Shown one piece after another: positions 23,487 to 35,160 of a DNA stretch of 64,000 nt. A program made the translations under genes and the position numbers. The stretch is taken from NCBI RefSeq assembly GCF_026210795.1, contig NC_089439.1, positions 2,108,001 through 2,172,000 on the forward strand, given 5' to 3'. A model generated the notes under the pieces. That model saw only the letters and a program-made list of their open reading frames with translations, was not told the DNA's origin and searched no databases. Numbering within the stretch: the first letter of the stretch is position 1; each line of letters opens with the position of its first letter. Origin of the DNA: Rhizophagus irregularis (taxonomy: Eukaryota > Glomeromycota > Glomeromycetes > Glomerales > Glomeraceae).

Positions 23487-23912
23487 TACCGTATTTTACT
23501 TATTATAGGGTTGCTTATTTTCGAGTACAAAATATTTTTTCAAAATTTACTCATCAAATATCATCTGATGATCATCTGATTTGTTGTATATGTTCTTTAT
23601 CTCCCCACACGAACCTGTTTTAAACCCGCTTTATTTTCTAATATAGAATCTGAATCAGAAATTGAGAAATTGGTAATGAGCGAAACTGATGATGAAAGTA
23701 ATATTCTGGATAAAATGATCATTTTTCTAGTTTTTATTCCGAAGATACTCAGACATGTGATCATTTTTCTGAAAAATTTTTTATAGGGTTATTATATGTC
23801 TGGTTAAATTTTACAAGGAATTCAATAAATTTTACAAGTTGCTTATTTCGAGTACTACAAAATATGATGTTGCTTATTTTCAGAACTTGATTATTTCTAG
23901 TAAAATACGGTA
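23487..23912. mobile_element. TACCGTATTTT-type TIR element
   Basis: The left end TACCGTATTTTAC and the right end GTAAAATACGGTA are inverted copies. Each is followed inward by related TTGCTTATTTTC words. The TA at each tip could be the target duplication, as in Tc1/mariner elements. The 426 bp contain no meaningful ORF. A shorter relative lies at 59188-59323 and a half copy at 32352. Confidence 0.7.
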
Positions 23913-25050
23913 TATCCATGATTGTATACGTATACCCTAGTTGTTTCAACTATCCTTAACTAGACGCCGATCGATCTGGCTATAGAAAGAAAATAAAATC
24001 CTTCATATATTAGTATTGTGACTGCAATTTATGTAACATTGTCATTGACCATAATACTTGTTTGAATTAGGATTGTTCTATATAGTCTCTCCATTTAAAA
24101 ATTTAATTTAAGGCTGATTATTCTGATCAGTTATTGAAAAATGTTAATTACTTTTTTAAGTGTAGAATCAAAAGAAACTGAAGTGCAGAATCAAAAGATC
24201 GTCACTAAATTTGGAAAGGCCGAAAAGGAGAATGAATGAAGCCCAAAAATAAATAATGACCACGCTTTTACCCGCCTGGATGTAACAAGGGAAAATACTA
24301 GTACAGATCTTAACAATATAGTTAATTTATCACACATATCGGACGTAAATGCGAAACTTTAGATTAATTATAATCAGTACGAAAATGTAATAGAATCAAA
24401 AAATGATATAATCGATTACGTAGTACCCTTTTATTTGGAAAGTTATTATCGAAATTTAATAATAAAGTTCCAATTTCAAGGTTTCCATGCAAATACATAT
24501 ACATTTATATAATAAATACATCCGACTTTCCTACATATTGACTTTAAATCATGGGGTTTTTATTGCTCAAATGGATGATTACAAAATTGACAAATTTTAT
24601 GTACTTCACTTATCATTTCTTTTTAAAACTATAATATATGCTGACTTGAATATATCATCACAAACGACGTAAGCATTCTATCGTTTTTTAAAAACATATT
24701 TTTCATATATATCGTAGTAATAATTTATTATTTGTTTAATAAAAAAGGGGTAAAGGTTGTTTTATATATTACTGTATATAAGTGTTATTACATCAAATTA
24801 GCGAGAAAAATGAATGTACACAAAAATGATTTTACAACGTAAAATATTGATCATAAAATTTAAGTATCTTAAATAATTTCTTAATAAATCTTAATGAATT
24901 GTGTTTGTGATAAATTATTTGGAAAGAATATTTTTCTAATTTCCGAGAGTCGATTTTGCCAAATATACTATAGACGGCGATTATCAATATTTCATTAAAA
25001 AGATAGAAAACGGATTATTATTACCATTTTGAGTTGTAAAAATTACAAAT
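23913..25050. other. Intergenic sequence; right part is family A 3' flank
   Basis: From about 24720 to 25050 the sequence matches, inverted, the 3' flank of the 35962-36273 gene (36430-36590), including the TTAATAAATCTTAATG block. The left part holds nothing recognised. Confidence 0.5.
24899..24911 (-). terminator. 3'-end signature of family A gene
   Basis: On the minus strand this reads ATCACAAACACAA, 140 bp after the stop of the gene at 25051-25374. Confidence 0.45.
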
Positions 25051-25374
25051 TTATGTAAATTTTCTAAATAAATTTGATAAATCATATTCTAATTCGCAAG
25101 GGGCATTGTTTAAAGTAAATTTTGCATTGAAGATAGAAAATTGATTAATCTTATTTTTTTTTATGGGATTTTTATAAAAATTATCAGTGGCTTCTTCTAT
25201 TTTATTTACTTTACTGGAAAAAAGTTTGATAGAATCGCTTGTTTCTTTACAATTAGAACAAATTTTTGGAGATTTACTTTCTTTTATTATCTTGCAAGCA
25301 TTATTTTCGAAACAGATATTTTGAGCACATGGCGGTGTTCCGCAAGTTTTTTGTCCATAATTTTTTGATGCCAT
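25051..25374 (-). CDS. Family A small CxxC protein
   Basis: This is a 107-residue protein of unrecognised function and one of the best-preserved copies. It starts MASKNYGQKTCGTPPCAQNI, continues with a cysteine-containing segment (CFENNACK) and then the CxxC motif CSNCKETSDSIKLF at about residue 38. A charged helix (SKVNKIEEATDNF), a lysine-rich linker and the conserved core (FNAKFTLNNAPCELEYDL) follow. The C-terminus (SNLFRKFT) diverges from the longer copies, probably through a small indel. Paired cysteines suggest possible metal binding, but only one CxxC is present, so this is weak. The minus-strand TATA-like TATATACAAAACCC at 25434-25447 and the GTTATA-ATG context support the start. The truncated relative at 25510-25698 lies just upstream on the same strand. 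Confidence 0.75.
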   Translation of the reverse strand: MASKNYGQKTCGTPPCAQNICFENNACKIIKESKSPKICSNCKETSDSIKLFSSKVNKIEEATDNFYKNPIKKNKINQFSIFNAKFTLNNAPCELEYDLSNLFRKFT

Positions 25375-25450
25375 TATAACGAAAGTAAAAAAAAAAATAA
25401 AAAAATTAGGATGGCGGGGTTATTATAAAAAATAGGGTTTTGTATATAGT
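25375..25450 (-). promoter_or_regulatory. Family A promoter
   Basis: On the minus strand, TATATACAAAACCC is followed by a T-rich leader ending in CGTTATA before the ATG, the diverged form of the promoter seen in the 5-11 kb cluster. Confidence 0.5.
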
Positions 25451-25509
25451 TCTATTTCCGTTAAATAATAGTACGTTTTCGGATATACAGTAATTATGTC
25501 GTTATCCCG

Positions 25510-25698
25510 TTATTTAACGTTCGTTTTAATCGATTTAGAAAAGAGTTTGATATAATCGTCTGTTTCTTTACAGTCGGGACAATATTTGGGTTGCTTTCTC
25601 CTAGTTTTTCTATTATCGTTTAGATCTATTTTTTGAACTTGATACGGGTGAGTTTTCTGTTCATAACTTTTCAATTGCTTTTTTTTTATTAAATACAC
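25510..25698 (-). pseudogene. Truncated family A N-terminal half
   Basis: The 62-residue frame holds the family N-terminal half: QKIDLNDNRKTRRKQPKYC, then CPDCKETDDYIKLF. It ends at KTNVK exactly as the copy at 3063-3266 does, without the conserved core. Its downstream DNA runs straight into the promoter of the gene at 25374. The starting residues (MYLIKKKQLKSYEQKTHPYQ) show the family motif EQKTHPY only after a foreign-looking beginning. It is probably a dead copy, although its CxxC half is intact. Confidence 0.6.
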
Positions 25699-25699
25699 C

Positions 25700-27640
25700 G
25701 AAGGTAAATATTGCGTATCTTAAAGAAATAAATAACAATATGCATGAATTTTTTTTTTGTTCTTGTTTTTTTTTCTTTTCTCGACATTTTTATAGAAATA
25801 TCGGAAATATGCGTAAGGAAAAAAAATAATGACATAATGATACCACCATTTTTGTTTTTGTTGTATTACAGGTGCATTCAATAACTGTCAGATATTGCAA
25901 TTTTACTTATACACGAAGAATACGATTATCTAAATTAGGGAATTTTTAAATATTAAAAATGTATCCCTTGGTATTTATTCACTATAAAAAAGTTCAAATA
26001 ATAAGTAGTTATACATTTTATAATAAGGATCTACTATCTTCTAATTAAGAATTAACCAATTATGTACAATACAACTTGTGTCCAAATAAAATTTATTACA
26101 GAAAGCTCGATTCATAATGGCATTATCTTATCATGGGAAAATCAATAATCAATTGTTTATGATTACCTAAAGATAATCTATCTTGTAGCATTGAAGATCC
26201 ATTTACGACGTTTTTGTATCATGTGTATTATTTTATTATTAATTTTATTTATCTTCGTGGGATGGTAAATTTGAGTTTAAGAATTATTGTACTGCCTGTA
26301 CTACAAATAATAACACGAATAAAATTGCATGGTGTTTCAATCCGTCTTATATATATGTATATATATACTTCCGGTTTTTTAGACGGAGTTAATCCGATGT
26401 TCATTATTTTTTATAACAAATCCGTTTATTCGGCGGATCCGTGTAATGTCGAAATGTACATCAAACAAAATTGGTATCGAAAGTGGACTATCTAAAATCT
26501 AAAGTTAAAACTGATCGACAATCTCGCTACATAGCCCTTTTGTCGAGGAACCTCTAAGGCTTATGGACTTGCGACAGCAGGACCATACATAGTGTAAGAC
26601 CTAAGCCCGTGATAAATCACGTTTACCACCTTAGGCTTAACAAAATAATACTTTATTAATAATATAAATAAATAAATACAATAATATGCTTGGTTTAATA
26701 ATACTAAATAATAATTAAATTAATATCCTAATATTCAAAATAAATTCCCAAATTCGTATCCTAATTTCCACAATGTCAATATTCATGCCTTTATATATGA
26801 ATCTATAAATGGTCTCTTAAAGAAACATTCTGCGCCTGTTATCACTATGTTTTACTGCAAAAACCTAAAATTTTATAACTTTGTACTCCTAAGAACTACA
26901 AGTACTATTAGTACTTGTTATTTTTCATGTTTTTGAAATTTTCATTTTTCTTCGTTTTTTGATCTTCAAAACCCTTTCCTTAAATGTAAATAGTCTAATT
27001 ATGGATTCTTCATGTTTCCCAATCACCTGATAATCGTCTGACCTAAATCTTTAGTTTAACGTCATCTCGGACGTTACATTTATAACGTTATACAATCTTA
27101 AAACACACAAAATTTTAAACACTAATTCTAAATATAATACTACGTCTCATAATTAATAAATTTACTAGGTATATTACGACATTACAGCTGTCACAAATGA
27201 TCGGCAATTTTTGGCCAACTTTTCAGGGCCAGAATTACGTAAAATGACAATAAAATTCTGGTCGCATTATCTAAAAAAAGAAAGATCTGCATTAAAATAT
27301 TGACATATGATCATTATATGTATTTTTCGGGTCTACTCCAGCGAATCAAGAATGTGTTATTTAAAAATTTTCTCGTGTATGATATGATACAATAATTAAA
27401 ATAGTGCTACAGTCCGTCCATCCTCCATCCGGGGATATACTGTATTATGAATATCCGTAAGTTTATACTGTAAAATGATCAACATCTGTTGTGAGAAATT
27501 TTAATGCATGAATAATTAAAAAATTGAAAATAAACAAACGCATTGACAGACATTAGTAGTAACCAAATATTAGAAAATTACTAAAAATAAGTGACTATTT
27601 TTATCATAGATATAAGATTCCTCGAAGCAACTATAAATTG
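25700..27640. other. Intergenic sequence with one small inverted repeat
   Basis: A hairpin-like CCTAAGCCCGTGATAAATCA block, closed by CACCTTAGG, lies at about 26610-26635; its GTGATAAATCACG word recurs at about 41335. A GGCCAGAATTA word lies at about 27228. No supported gene was found. Confidence 0.4.
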
Positions 27641-27660
27641 GAAACTGTTCCATGAATGAT

Positions 27661-27795
27661 CTATCCTTGATAACAACAAAAATCATCATTCACTTCGTTT
27701 ATAATGACGTAAGGAGCCGGAAGAGTCTCATTCTGCAACTCTGCTGCTGGCTGCTCAAAAACAGATTCAAAGTAAATTTCATCATGTATAATGAG
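27661..27795 (-). pseudogene. Unidentified coding-like remnant
   Basis: The minus strand holds an open frame of 44 residues without a start codon, containing EIYFESVFEQPAAELQNETL and then PAPYVIINEVNDD before a stop. The acidic, balanced composition and higher G+C stand out from the surroundings. It may be a last exon or a gene fragment. No family was recognised. Confidence 0.35.
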
Positions 27796-27926
27796 TTATT
27801 ATTATATAATAAATTATAAGAAGACATTTTAATTTACAACTCTAATATCTTTAGTAAATTTACTTGGTTCGGACTGACACTATAAATATGGCCCAGTAAT
27901 ATAATAAGCAGATGTAACAAAACTAT

Positions 27927-28181
27927 TTATGAACGATATTTTAGATTAAGAAAAAAAAAAATTTTTTTTTTCGGAGTTGACGAGAAATAATAGCTAACTT
28001 GTTTGGTTATTAAATAAACTTTGTAAGACCCTGCTGCATGAATGTTTATTATTAATATTTCGTGAGCATCCGGCGGGATTTTTGGCGCTTTATAAGCAGG
28101 CCAAAATAGTTTGTCACCCAATGTTGATTCGTGTTTGATATTTCCATGCTTTTTCCGTTTCACGGAATTTTTAAAAGCCAC
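27927..28181 (-). pseudogene. Possible gene fragment
   Basis: The first part of this 84-residue frame (about 28030-28181) has a coding-like composition: MAFKNSVKRKKHG, then STLGDKLFWPAYKAPKIPPD. At about 28027-28050 it runs into the start of dispersed repeat R1. The remaining residues come from A/T-rich sequence and look like chance. It could be a short protein fused to repeat DNA or a chance frame. Confidence 0.3.
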
Positions 28182-28359
28182 GGAGAAATAATGGATGCAA
28201 ATTTTTTTATGGGGATCTTATTATAATAGTCTGATACAGCGTGGGTGTACGATATTAACGTAGCATAACTAAACTTAGGTTGTACGTACACCCACTGTAC
28301 GTTAAGGACGCCCTCTGAATATTTCGTGTAACATTTATCTTTAATACTCAAGGAATTTA

Positions 28360-29187
28360 AAATTAATGATAACTATTTTAAAAGATTGATTACTATTCAC
28401 TTTTCAGATATTAAACACGGATTATTAAACTGATTAATAGAGTAATTTTATTAATTTATTCAGCTTTATTATCTTCAATTAAAAACATAATTTTTGAAGC
28501 AACAATATTTCTAATAATGCTTAAGGTAAAATAGTGACTTTACAAGTAAGAATAGCTGCAAAAGCATTTCTTTTTTTTTGCGATATTAAATTATTTTTTT
28601 TTTTAAAAAAAAAGAAGTTAATCTTAAAGAATCATATAGTAAAAATCGTAAAAAATTAAATAAATTCGTCGAAACGTCGTATAATTATTATTTATAAAGG
28701 TCATTGAATGCAAATAACAAGCTTTCGCCACTTCATTTTCAAGTTGATCATCGGTTAAAGTTGTAGACTGTAAAATTGCGTATAACTCTAAAATAATATT
28801 TGATGGTCGTATTCCAATTCGTATGGAACATTACAATGACATTAAAAATTAGATTTTACAAGAACGTTACGAGTTTGTACGAAAAAAAAACTCTTAAAAA
28901 TCACTAATTTAAGTTCACATATATAATCCGTGTAAAAAATGCAATTTAGCTAAAGTACTAAGTACAAAAAAAAATCCTATACAATACCATACCATATAGT
29001 AATAGTTTATAAATCATAACTGAATAAAATATCCGAATAAAAATTTATAGACCACCATCTTATAAAAATTATGTAAATCTACTATAATGTTGTGTTTGTG
29101 ATGAAAATAAAAAAAATTTTATCATAAAAATATTTTTTCGATACGATATAGAAGCGAAGTATCAAATTTACAGTATGTAAATATATT
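28360..29187 (-). repeat. Family B 3' flank, duplicated
   Basis: The block at about 28370-28470 (TACTATTCACTTTTCAGATA and following) matches, inverted, about 61080-61170 downstream of the 60178 gene. The portion 28560-29180 resembles 16300-17100. About 0.8 kb of 3' flank has therefore been copied together with family B genes. Confidence 0.65.
29090..29102 (-). terminator. 3'-end signature of family B gene
   Basis: The minus strand reads ATCACAAACACAA, 86 bp after the stop codon of the gene at 29188-29466, followed by ATAAGATGGTGGTCTATAAA as in the other family B copies. Confidence 0.45.
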
Positions 29188-29466
29188 CTAACGAAACAAT
29201 GAAGAGGTTGCTGAACATCCAGCAGGTAAAATTAAAGATTCGAAACTATTATTATCATGAAAACTTGTTCCATTAAAAAAATCATTTTCAATGGAATTAT
29301 TTGTAATTTGTGGTGTGGTTATTCGAACAATTCGATCGATAGTATTAGAATTATTTATCGGTCGAATTTGTGCAACTCGATTTCGGTTTATATTGACATT
29401 ATTTATATTATTTGCCACATTAATAAGTCGTAACGACCCACGTTGTCCACAGTTTCTTGATGACAT
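29188..29466 (-). CDS. Family B small protein
   Basis: This is a 92-residue protein of unrecognised function. The start MSSRNCGQRGSLRLI is chosen because the ATG matches the other family B copies; an upstream in-frame ATG at 29517 adds residues not shared by them. An asparagine-rich middle (ANNINNVNINRNRVAQIRPI) is followed by the most conserved part (NTIDRIVRITTPQITNNSIE, then NDFFNGTSF and ESLILPAG) and a serine-rich end. The sequence looks polar and probably largely disordered, with no signal peptide or membrane helix. The upstream DNA (29467-29555) shares AAGCTTGGATA and a purine-rich stretch with the copy at 60178. Confidence 0.7.
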   Translation of the reverse strand: MSSRNCGQRGSLRLINVANNINNVNINRNRVAQIRPINNSNTIDRIVRITTPQITNNSIENDFFNGTSFHDNNSFESLILPAGCSATSSLFR

Positions 29467-29555
29467 TGGAAGATATGTTTTCGTTATACTTGCACAAAAA
29501 ATAAAGCTTGGATACAATATGCTTAAAATCTTAAACCAAAGGAATTTTTAGAGCT
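29467..29555 (-). promoter_or_regulatory. Conserved upstream region of family B
   Basis: On the minus strand AAAAATTCCTTTGG, then TTTTAAGCATATT and ATCCAAGCTT precede the ATG. The same words in the same order lie at about 60088-60130 before the plus-strand gene at 60178. No TATA box comparable to family A was seen. Confidence 0.5.
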
Positions 29556-29569
29556 TTTTATAAGAAAAA

Positions 29570-31390
29570 TCTTCACTATTACAAAGATTTGTGATAGCAA
29601 TAAATATTGTACTACATGCTACGTTTATGGAAAAAAAAACACGGAGATGAAGATGAATGCAAAGAATTGATTATGCCAACTAAAAAAATTTTTCCCGTTT
29701 TCATTTATTGACAATGACTTGTTCGTTTCGTTTAAATCGGTACCCGCCAAATTGTAGATGATGTAGTGTAATTAATTTGATAACACCTTTATAATTAAGG
29801 TTTTTAAAGTTAACCATTTTCTCATGTGACATGGTACAAATATTGACATGTGTCGCGATGCACGTATTGTTGATTCATATCCGCCGATTTGCGGAATTGA
29901 GGCCTTTAGTCATTTAGTTTATGATAAAAATGACAAAAATATTCCAAAAACCATTATGGAAATGATCAGATGGACAATACTATCACGTGCATATAACATT
30001 TGTAATAAGCGTATGTGAAATTTTCAAAAAACTCATATATTTTGGCATCCTATTATTTAAACCAAACAAAATTATGCTTAATTGAAAGCTCTATTTGAGT
30101 AGAATCTACTAATAATATTTTCATAAAAATAAATTTTTATATTAGTTAAGTTATTAATTTTTGTAATATATTATTTATTATTTAAAAAAAAATATTTTTT
30201 CTGTAACTTGTGATTCAAATATAGTAAAATTATACCAAAATAAAGCTTTAAATAAGATAATTCTAATGATATTAAAATAAACCTATTATTGACAAGGAGT
30301 TAAAGAGATCACATAAGTTTCCCACTATCAGATTCTTGAATAAAATTTGCCTAAGTTTAAAATAAATGATAAAACTTTTTATTACTTAAAATTCTTTAAA
30401 ATATGATATAAAATAAACAAATAAATAAACAAATAAATCATACCAAGTTTTGCTTTAAGTTCTAGGCTTTTACACCTTTTTACAACTTTACTACACGTTA
30501 AAAACCTTTAGAAACAAATAAAAATAGTTACTTATTATATTTAATGTACAAATAACGTGAAAGACTTTTCTATATCATAAACCCATCTAAACGTTAAAAA
30601 CCCATCTTCTTTCGCGTTGTTTATTTGTGTTTATAGATAGTATATTATTTATTTCAAAAGTAAAAGTTCCATTTTTTTTATCAGTCCGCAAAAGATGATC
30701 ATGTAACGCAATTAAAATTAGGGGTTGTGAAACAAATATCACGTTTTTCAAAATTAAATTGTTAAATCCTTAATTTAGGCCAGTTCCGAAGATCGGCGCA
30801 TATGTTGATGATTTTAATATATTCAATATATTCAATATCACTAGTCACGAGATGATCATCCAATAATGTTCCGCCTTTCTATTATGTATTAATAAAACAC
30901 TAAAAAATATTTAACTAATAACGATAATATATTCGGTTAACTTTTCACATAAATTGGGATAAAAGTTGCTATACTCTGCGTAGCCTGGAGAAATTTTTTG
31001 TTTTTCTCTTTGTTAATTTTCCAATTTGAGTTTGATTGAATTTTTTAAATACTATAAAATTTTTCTTTGTTCATTTTAAAAAGGTTAAATTACTAGTAAT
31101 AACCATGATGTTAACGGAATTAAAGCAGCATCATAAAAGTAAAGCAAGAAGTAAATCACCATCACGAAAGAAAATGAGATAACGGTTAGTACTGTAAAAA
31201 AAAAGAAATGAAACTAAAAGAAATCATATCACGCGATAAGGTTCGTTGCAGCTCTCCGTGTAAAATTATTATTTTCAAATTTTAATTTATTATCTTTAAA
31301 TTCATAACTTCTATTCTTAGCAAATTTACTTAATTCGGCCAGTAATATATATGGATAAAGTAAAAAATTCATTGTAAATAATAATCTTTT
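29570..31390. other. AT-rich intergenic sequence
   Basis: No gene or structured element was recognised here. Confidence 0.45.
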
Positions 31391-31397
31391 AATATTT

Positions 31398-32035
31398 TAG
31401 GTTAATTATGAGAACCTGCATGAATTTTTATTTTTAATATTTCGAATATATAACGGACCAGTAGTATTTTTCTTTTAAATAATATATAGTTAAATTTTTA
31501 TATTAACAATATAAATTTTATATATAATGCTATTATGTATAACTTTTAAATGGAATCCGAATATTTTATTGCAAATTTACCCTGAAATACAGATAACGCC
31601 AAAGCTCAAATATAGTTATATTATTGTATAAATGCCTTTCATGAAACATATTGGTCTATTTGTAACTTCTCCTCTTTCTCCTTCAACTCATAATAGCGGT
31701 ATTATCACAATTAAAAGGAAACTTTTTCGAAATTTTCTTTGTTTGATGTCATAAATGAAATGCAATATCCATGCATATATTTTTTATTTTGCTTACAAAT
31801 CATATGTTCAATGGATAATAGTAATCATCTAACTATTTCACAAATATTGTTCATTAATCAACGCCAATGAAATCTTCTATACAGAATTTCATTTTATCAT
31901 TCAACTTACGATACTCATGAATTGTAATGATAAAGTTTTTTCCGTATTACCAGACGAACTTTTAAGTAATAACTTCTTCATCACAAATCACGATTTAAAA
32001 TATAATATTTAGAAATAAATTCTTATTATGAAATT
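31398..32035 (+). repeat. Dispersed repeat R1, copy 2
   Basis: Same orientation as copy 1 at 4223-4815, with the shared blocks AACGCCAAAGCTCAAATATA, CTTCAACTCATAATAGCGGT and ACCAGACGAACTTTT. Small indels distinguish the copies, and neither contains a conserved ORF. Confidence 0.75.
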
Positions 32036-32119
32036 ATTCGACTATTACGATTATTTATTTTAAAATATTTTTAATGATTTCGAGAAACGTAGTAATTGAC
32101 AAATTCTAAGTATGATCTG

Positions 32120-32340
32120 AGAACGGCCTCTATTTGTACACGGGTTTCCAAAAAAAAGATAAATTTATATTTATTTATTATTCAATTCAAATCATTTTTT
32201 ATTAACTAGGATTCCATAAACACGGAGATTTTCTCGATTGATATTTAATTCCGGCCAGTCAAAAAGACATTCAAAAGCATCTTCGACACTTTAAGTATAA
32301 AACTTGCAGAAAGGCAAAAATACACTTATTGTATATATTT
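32120..32340 (+). repeat. Dispersed repeat R2, copy 2
   Basis: GTACACGGGTTTCCAAAAAA at the left and GACACTTTAAGTA through CAAAAATACACTTATTGTAT at the right resemble about 16535-16720 in the same orientation. Parts of the right half (AAGTAAACTTGC, then CAAAAATACG) also occur inside the element at 49475-49887. Confidence 0.55.
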
Positions 32341-32351
32341 TTTGTTGTACT

Positions 32352-32450
32352 TACCGTATTTTGCGGTTAGTAAGCATCCCGAAAATAAGCACCCCGGCCA
32401 GAATTATGGAGATTTTGGCCAGAATTATGAGGATCTTGGCCTGCAAAAAA
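32352..32450 (+). mobile_element. Half copy of a TACCGTATTTTGC element
   Basis: TACCGTATTTTGCGGTTAGT begins a sequence that matches the right end of 59188-59323 read inverted, continuing with AATAAGCACCCCGGCCAGAA. No opposite terminal repeat was found. GGCCAGAATTATG occurs twice within 35 bp. Confidence 0.6.
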
Positions 32451-32930
32451 GTGGTGCATTACGTCATTGTTGATCATTGTTGATCACTTATCATTTGACA
32501 TTCGGAAATTCGGGTCTTTCCGCCTCAAGTTTGAACATTAAATTTATATTATTGAGGTAGTCTCTTAATTTAATTGTTTGTTTAACGTAGTGCAAAATGA
32601 TTACCAAATTTGATAAATTCTTTTTATTAAGATTTAACTTTTTATTAGTTCTTTTGAAACACAGATGAATTATAAAGTTTCACGGTTTGGCTGAATTTAT
32701 TTTAATTTGACTTTTAATAGGATCAGTTCATTGTTATCGGAACACATCTCCGTATACGCTTAAATTGAACCGGATAAAATTAATACGAAATCCGGTTTGT
32801 TTGTTTAAAGTTTTGGCTTTTTTTTGTTTTGTCATATTTGGAGTAATCAAATCGTATTGATGATCATTTAATCATATTTTGTATATTATTTTTCATATAA
32901 ATCTTAAAAAAAGCTATATCTTACAATAAA

Positions 32931-33156
32931 ATAACGAAAATAATAAATATTCATCTATATATTCTAAATCTTCTATCCCTTCTGCCTCTTCTTCTACATC
33001 TTCTAACGACTGAAATCTCTCGGAATTCTATTATACATCGAAAACTTCAAGTTTATTATATATCAAAAAAATTTTTATCGAAAAAAAAACACGGTTTTGA
33101 CATTTCTAAATTACCGACATTTTGGAAAATATTTTTTACCTTTTTCACAAACACAA
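32931..33156 (+). pseudogene. Orphan family A C-terminal tail and 3' signature
   Basis: One frame reads NNENNKYSSIYSKSS then a serine-rich end (ASSSTSSND) and a stop at 33011-33013. This resembles the serine-rich C-terminus of the 46920-47333 gene and the NNNNKYSSSIENI tail of the 5 kb cluster. The 3' signature TTCACAAACACAA follows at 33144-33156. No body lies upstream; the nearest body is on the opposite strand at 33200-33489. Confidence 0.6.
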
Positions 33157-33199
33157 ATTATTATTAAGATTACTAAAATTACTAATTTTTGTAAATTCT

Positions 33200-33489
33200 C
33201 TAGAGAAATTTTGATAGATCGTAGTCCACTTCACATGGAGCATTATTTAAAAACTTTGCGTTAAAAGTAGAAATTTGTTGAATGTTCTTTTTAGGTAAAT
33301 TCGTGTAAAAGTTGTTAATGATCTCTTCAATTTTCTTTACTTTACTAGAAAAAATTTTAACACAATCGCTTGTCTCTTTACAGTCAGGACAAAGCTTGGG
33401 AGGTTTCTCATAACTCTCCTACTGTTACTGTTAAGAACAATTTTCTGAACATATGGAGGCGTCCCGCGTGTCCTTATTTCGCTTGAAAT
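33200..33489 (-). pseudogene. Family A pseudogene
   Basis: On the minus strand the family start is recognisable, but the ATG has become ATT (ATTTCAAGCG) and part of the start is deleted. GTPPYVQKIVLN follows, then a one-base frameshift, after which a clean frame reads CPDCKETSDCVKIF, the charged helix (SSKVKKIEEIINNF), a linker and FNAKFLNNAPCEVDYDLSKF. It stops at TAG where a base is missing relative to longer copies. The CxxC with a third cysteine five residues later matches the 47 and 57 kb genes, so this copy belongs to that subfamily. Confidence 0.7.
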
Positions 33490-33499
33490 ATTTTGCAAA

Positions 33500-35160
33500 T
33501 AACGAGTTGCAATTTATTGAAGATTTTATTTTTTTATTTTTATTTTTTTTTTATTTTTTCTCTTGGTGCATAAGGTTAATCGGTTTTTAAAAATTACATT
33601 CATCAAAGGAAATTTCAGTGATTTAAATTTATTTTACTAGAACCAATTCACTGATCCAACCTATCAGATTTCTCAAATTTTTTCGGGCATCGCCATCTAT
33701 ATTTATATTTCTAAACATGCCTATAAATTTTGATTTAGTCTTTTTCAATTGCCCAATTTCTACGAATAATATGAATACTCAAATTCGATTTATTACAATT
33801 TAATTTTTCATTCTCATTATTCTTATGTCAAATAGCGTCATCAAGTAACTAAAAAAGTATTTCATTAAAAGACTTTCTATTGAACCCAGGTAATATTTTT
33901 TTTATAATATAAAATCCATCATAAGATTTCTAGTAATAAAATCTTGCATTTACAGTACTTTAGACCAATTCTCTATTATAATATGATATTAATATATTAT
34001 TTATTTACATTTTATTGACCCTTCATCTATCACATAAATAAACATCCAATTTTGACTGTATAAAAATTTGGAATCAACAATTTATTTGGATTTTAATAAA
34101 TAAAAACTTATTACCCGATTATGTGTGATGCCGATCGGTATTCTAATCTGGAAAAAAAAAACTTGCACCAAATACCAATAATAAACTATTCAACTCAAAC
34201 GATTTTTATCCTTATACAGTATATAGTTTATTGTTTTGCTAATACCGGATGACACATTGACACCAGGACAATGAGAAAATGCATGTTTTCTTTGTTATCA
34301 AAGATGAAATAAATGTGTGACTAATTAAAGTTTATTCAATAAAATTAGTTGTCATATCATTGATTGCTTTTAACATCCACGCAATGATATACTATAATAA
34401 GTACATGTCACCTTTTTTTAGTTATATTAATTAAATCTAATACAATCTAAAGCGTCCTATAGCAATTTGTGATACGCGCACTATTGATCTTCTAATAATA
34501 ACGCGTAAATATCCAAAAGTTATTTAATTTGGTTATATCAATCATAATACGCTTGAAATTATTACAATCTCCGAAATAAAAAATAAAACCAAATCTAACT
34601 GCTTTGAGACTCATTTATTAGTTTTTCGACCTTAATGCACAAATAATTCATAAGGCTGACCTTGTGTTATTCCCTTGTTTCAATATGTTTATAGCCGAAA
34701 AAAATCATTAAAAAAATTAAAAATCGTTTATTTATAGAATAATTAAAAATTCTCACTTATTTATTTATATAAATTAAGATTTTTTTAAAAATAGAATTTC
34801 TTGAAAAATACAAACTCACTTAATAAAGAAAGCAGAAAGAACTGAATGAATGAACGAATAACCTTGTAAGCATCGTGGATTTGCATATAATTTGATAGAT
34901 GCTTCGTTTATCAGTTTTAATAATAATATCGTAAATAAAAAAATTTACATTCATTTGACCGTTTTAGTAAGTTATTCACATATTAACAGTATAGTGCAGT
35001 CATAAATTCAAAATAACGATAGGTTAGCTAATCAATGAGAGTTTTTATTAGAATTATTGGCAATGAAAATATATGTACCATCTAGCGCTGCATATAATTT
35101 CCGGGTATTATACAATTGTACCTAGTAAAATACCAAAGTGGTGTACGCCCAAAGTCGGAT
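33500..35160. other. AT-rich intergenic sequence
   Basis: No gene or structured element was recognised. Confidence 0.45.

Noticed and set aside
25141-25368. Plus-strand frames opposite family A copies (also near 35968, 10567 and 57111)
   Set aside because: They are antisense shadows of the family A ORFs. They recur only because the ORF itself is conserved.
26214-26495. Open frame of 93 residues on the plus strand
   Set aside because: Its composition is hydrophobic and A/T-driven (runs of Ile, Tyr, Phe), there is no homologous copy in the window and no promoter-like context. Judged to be a chance frame.
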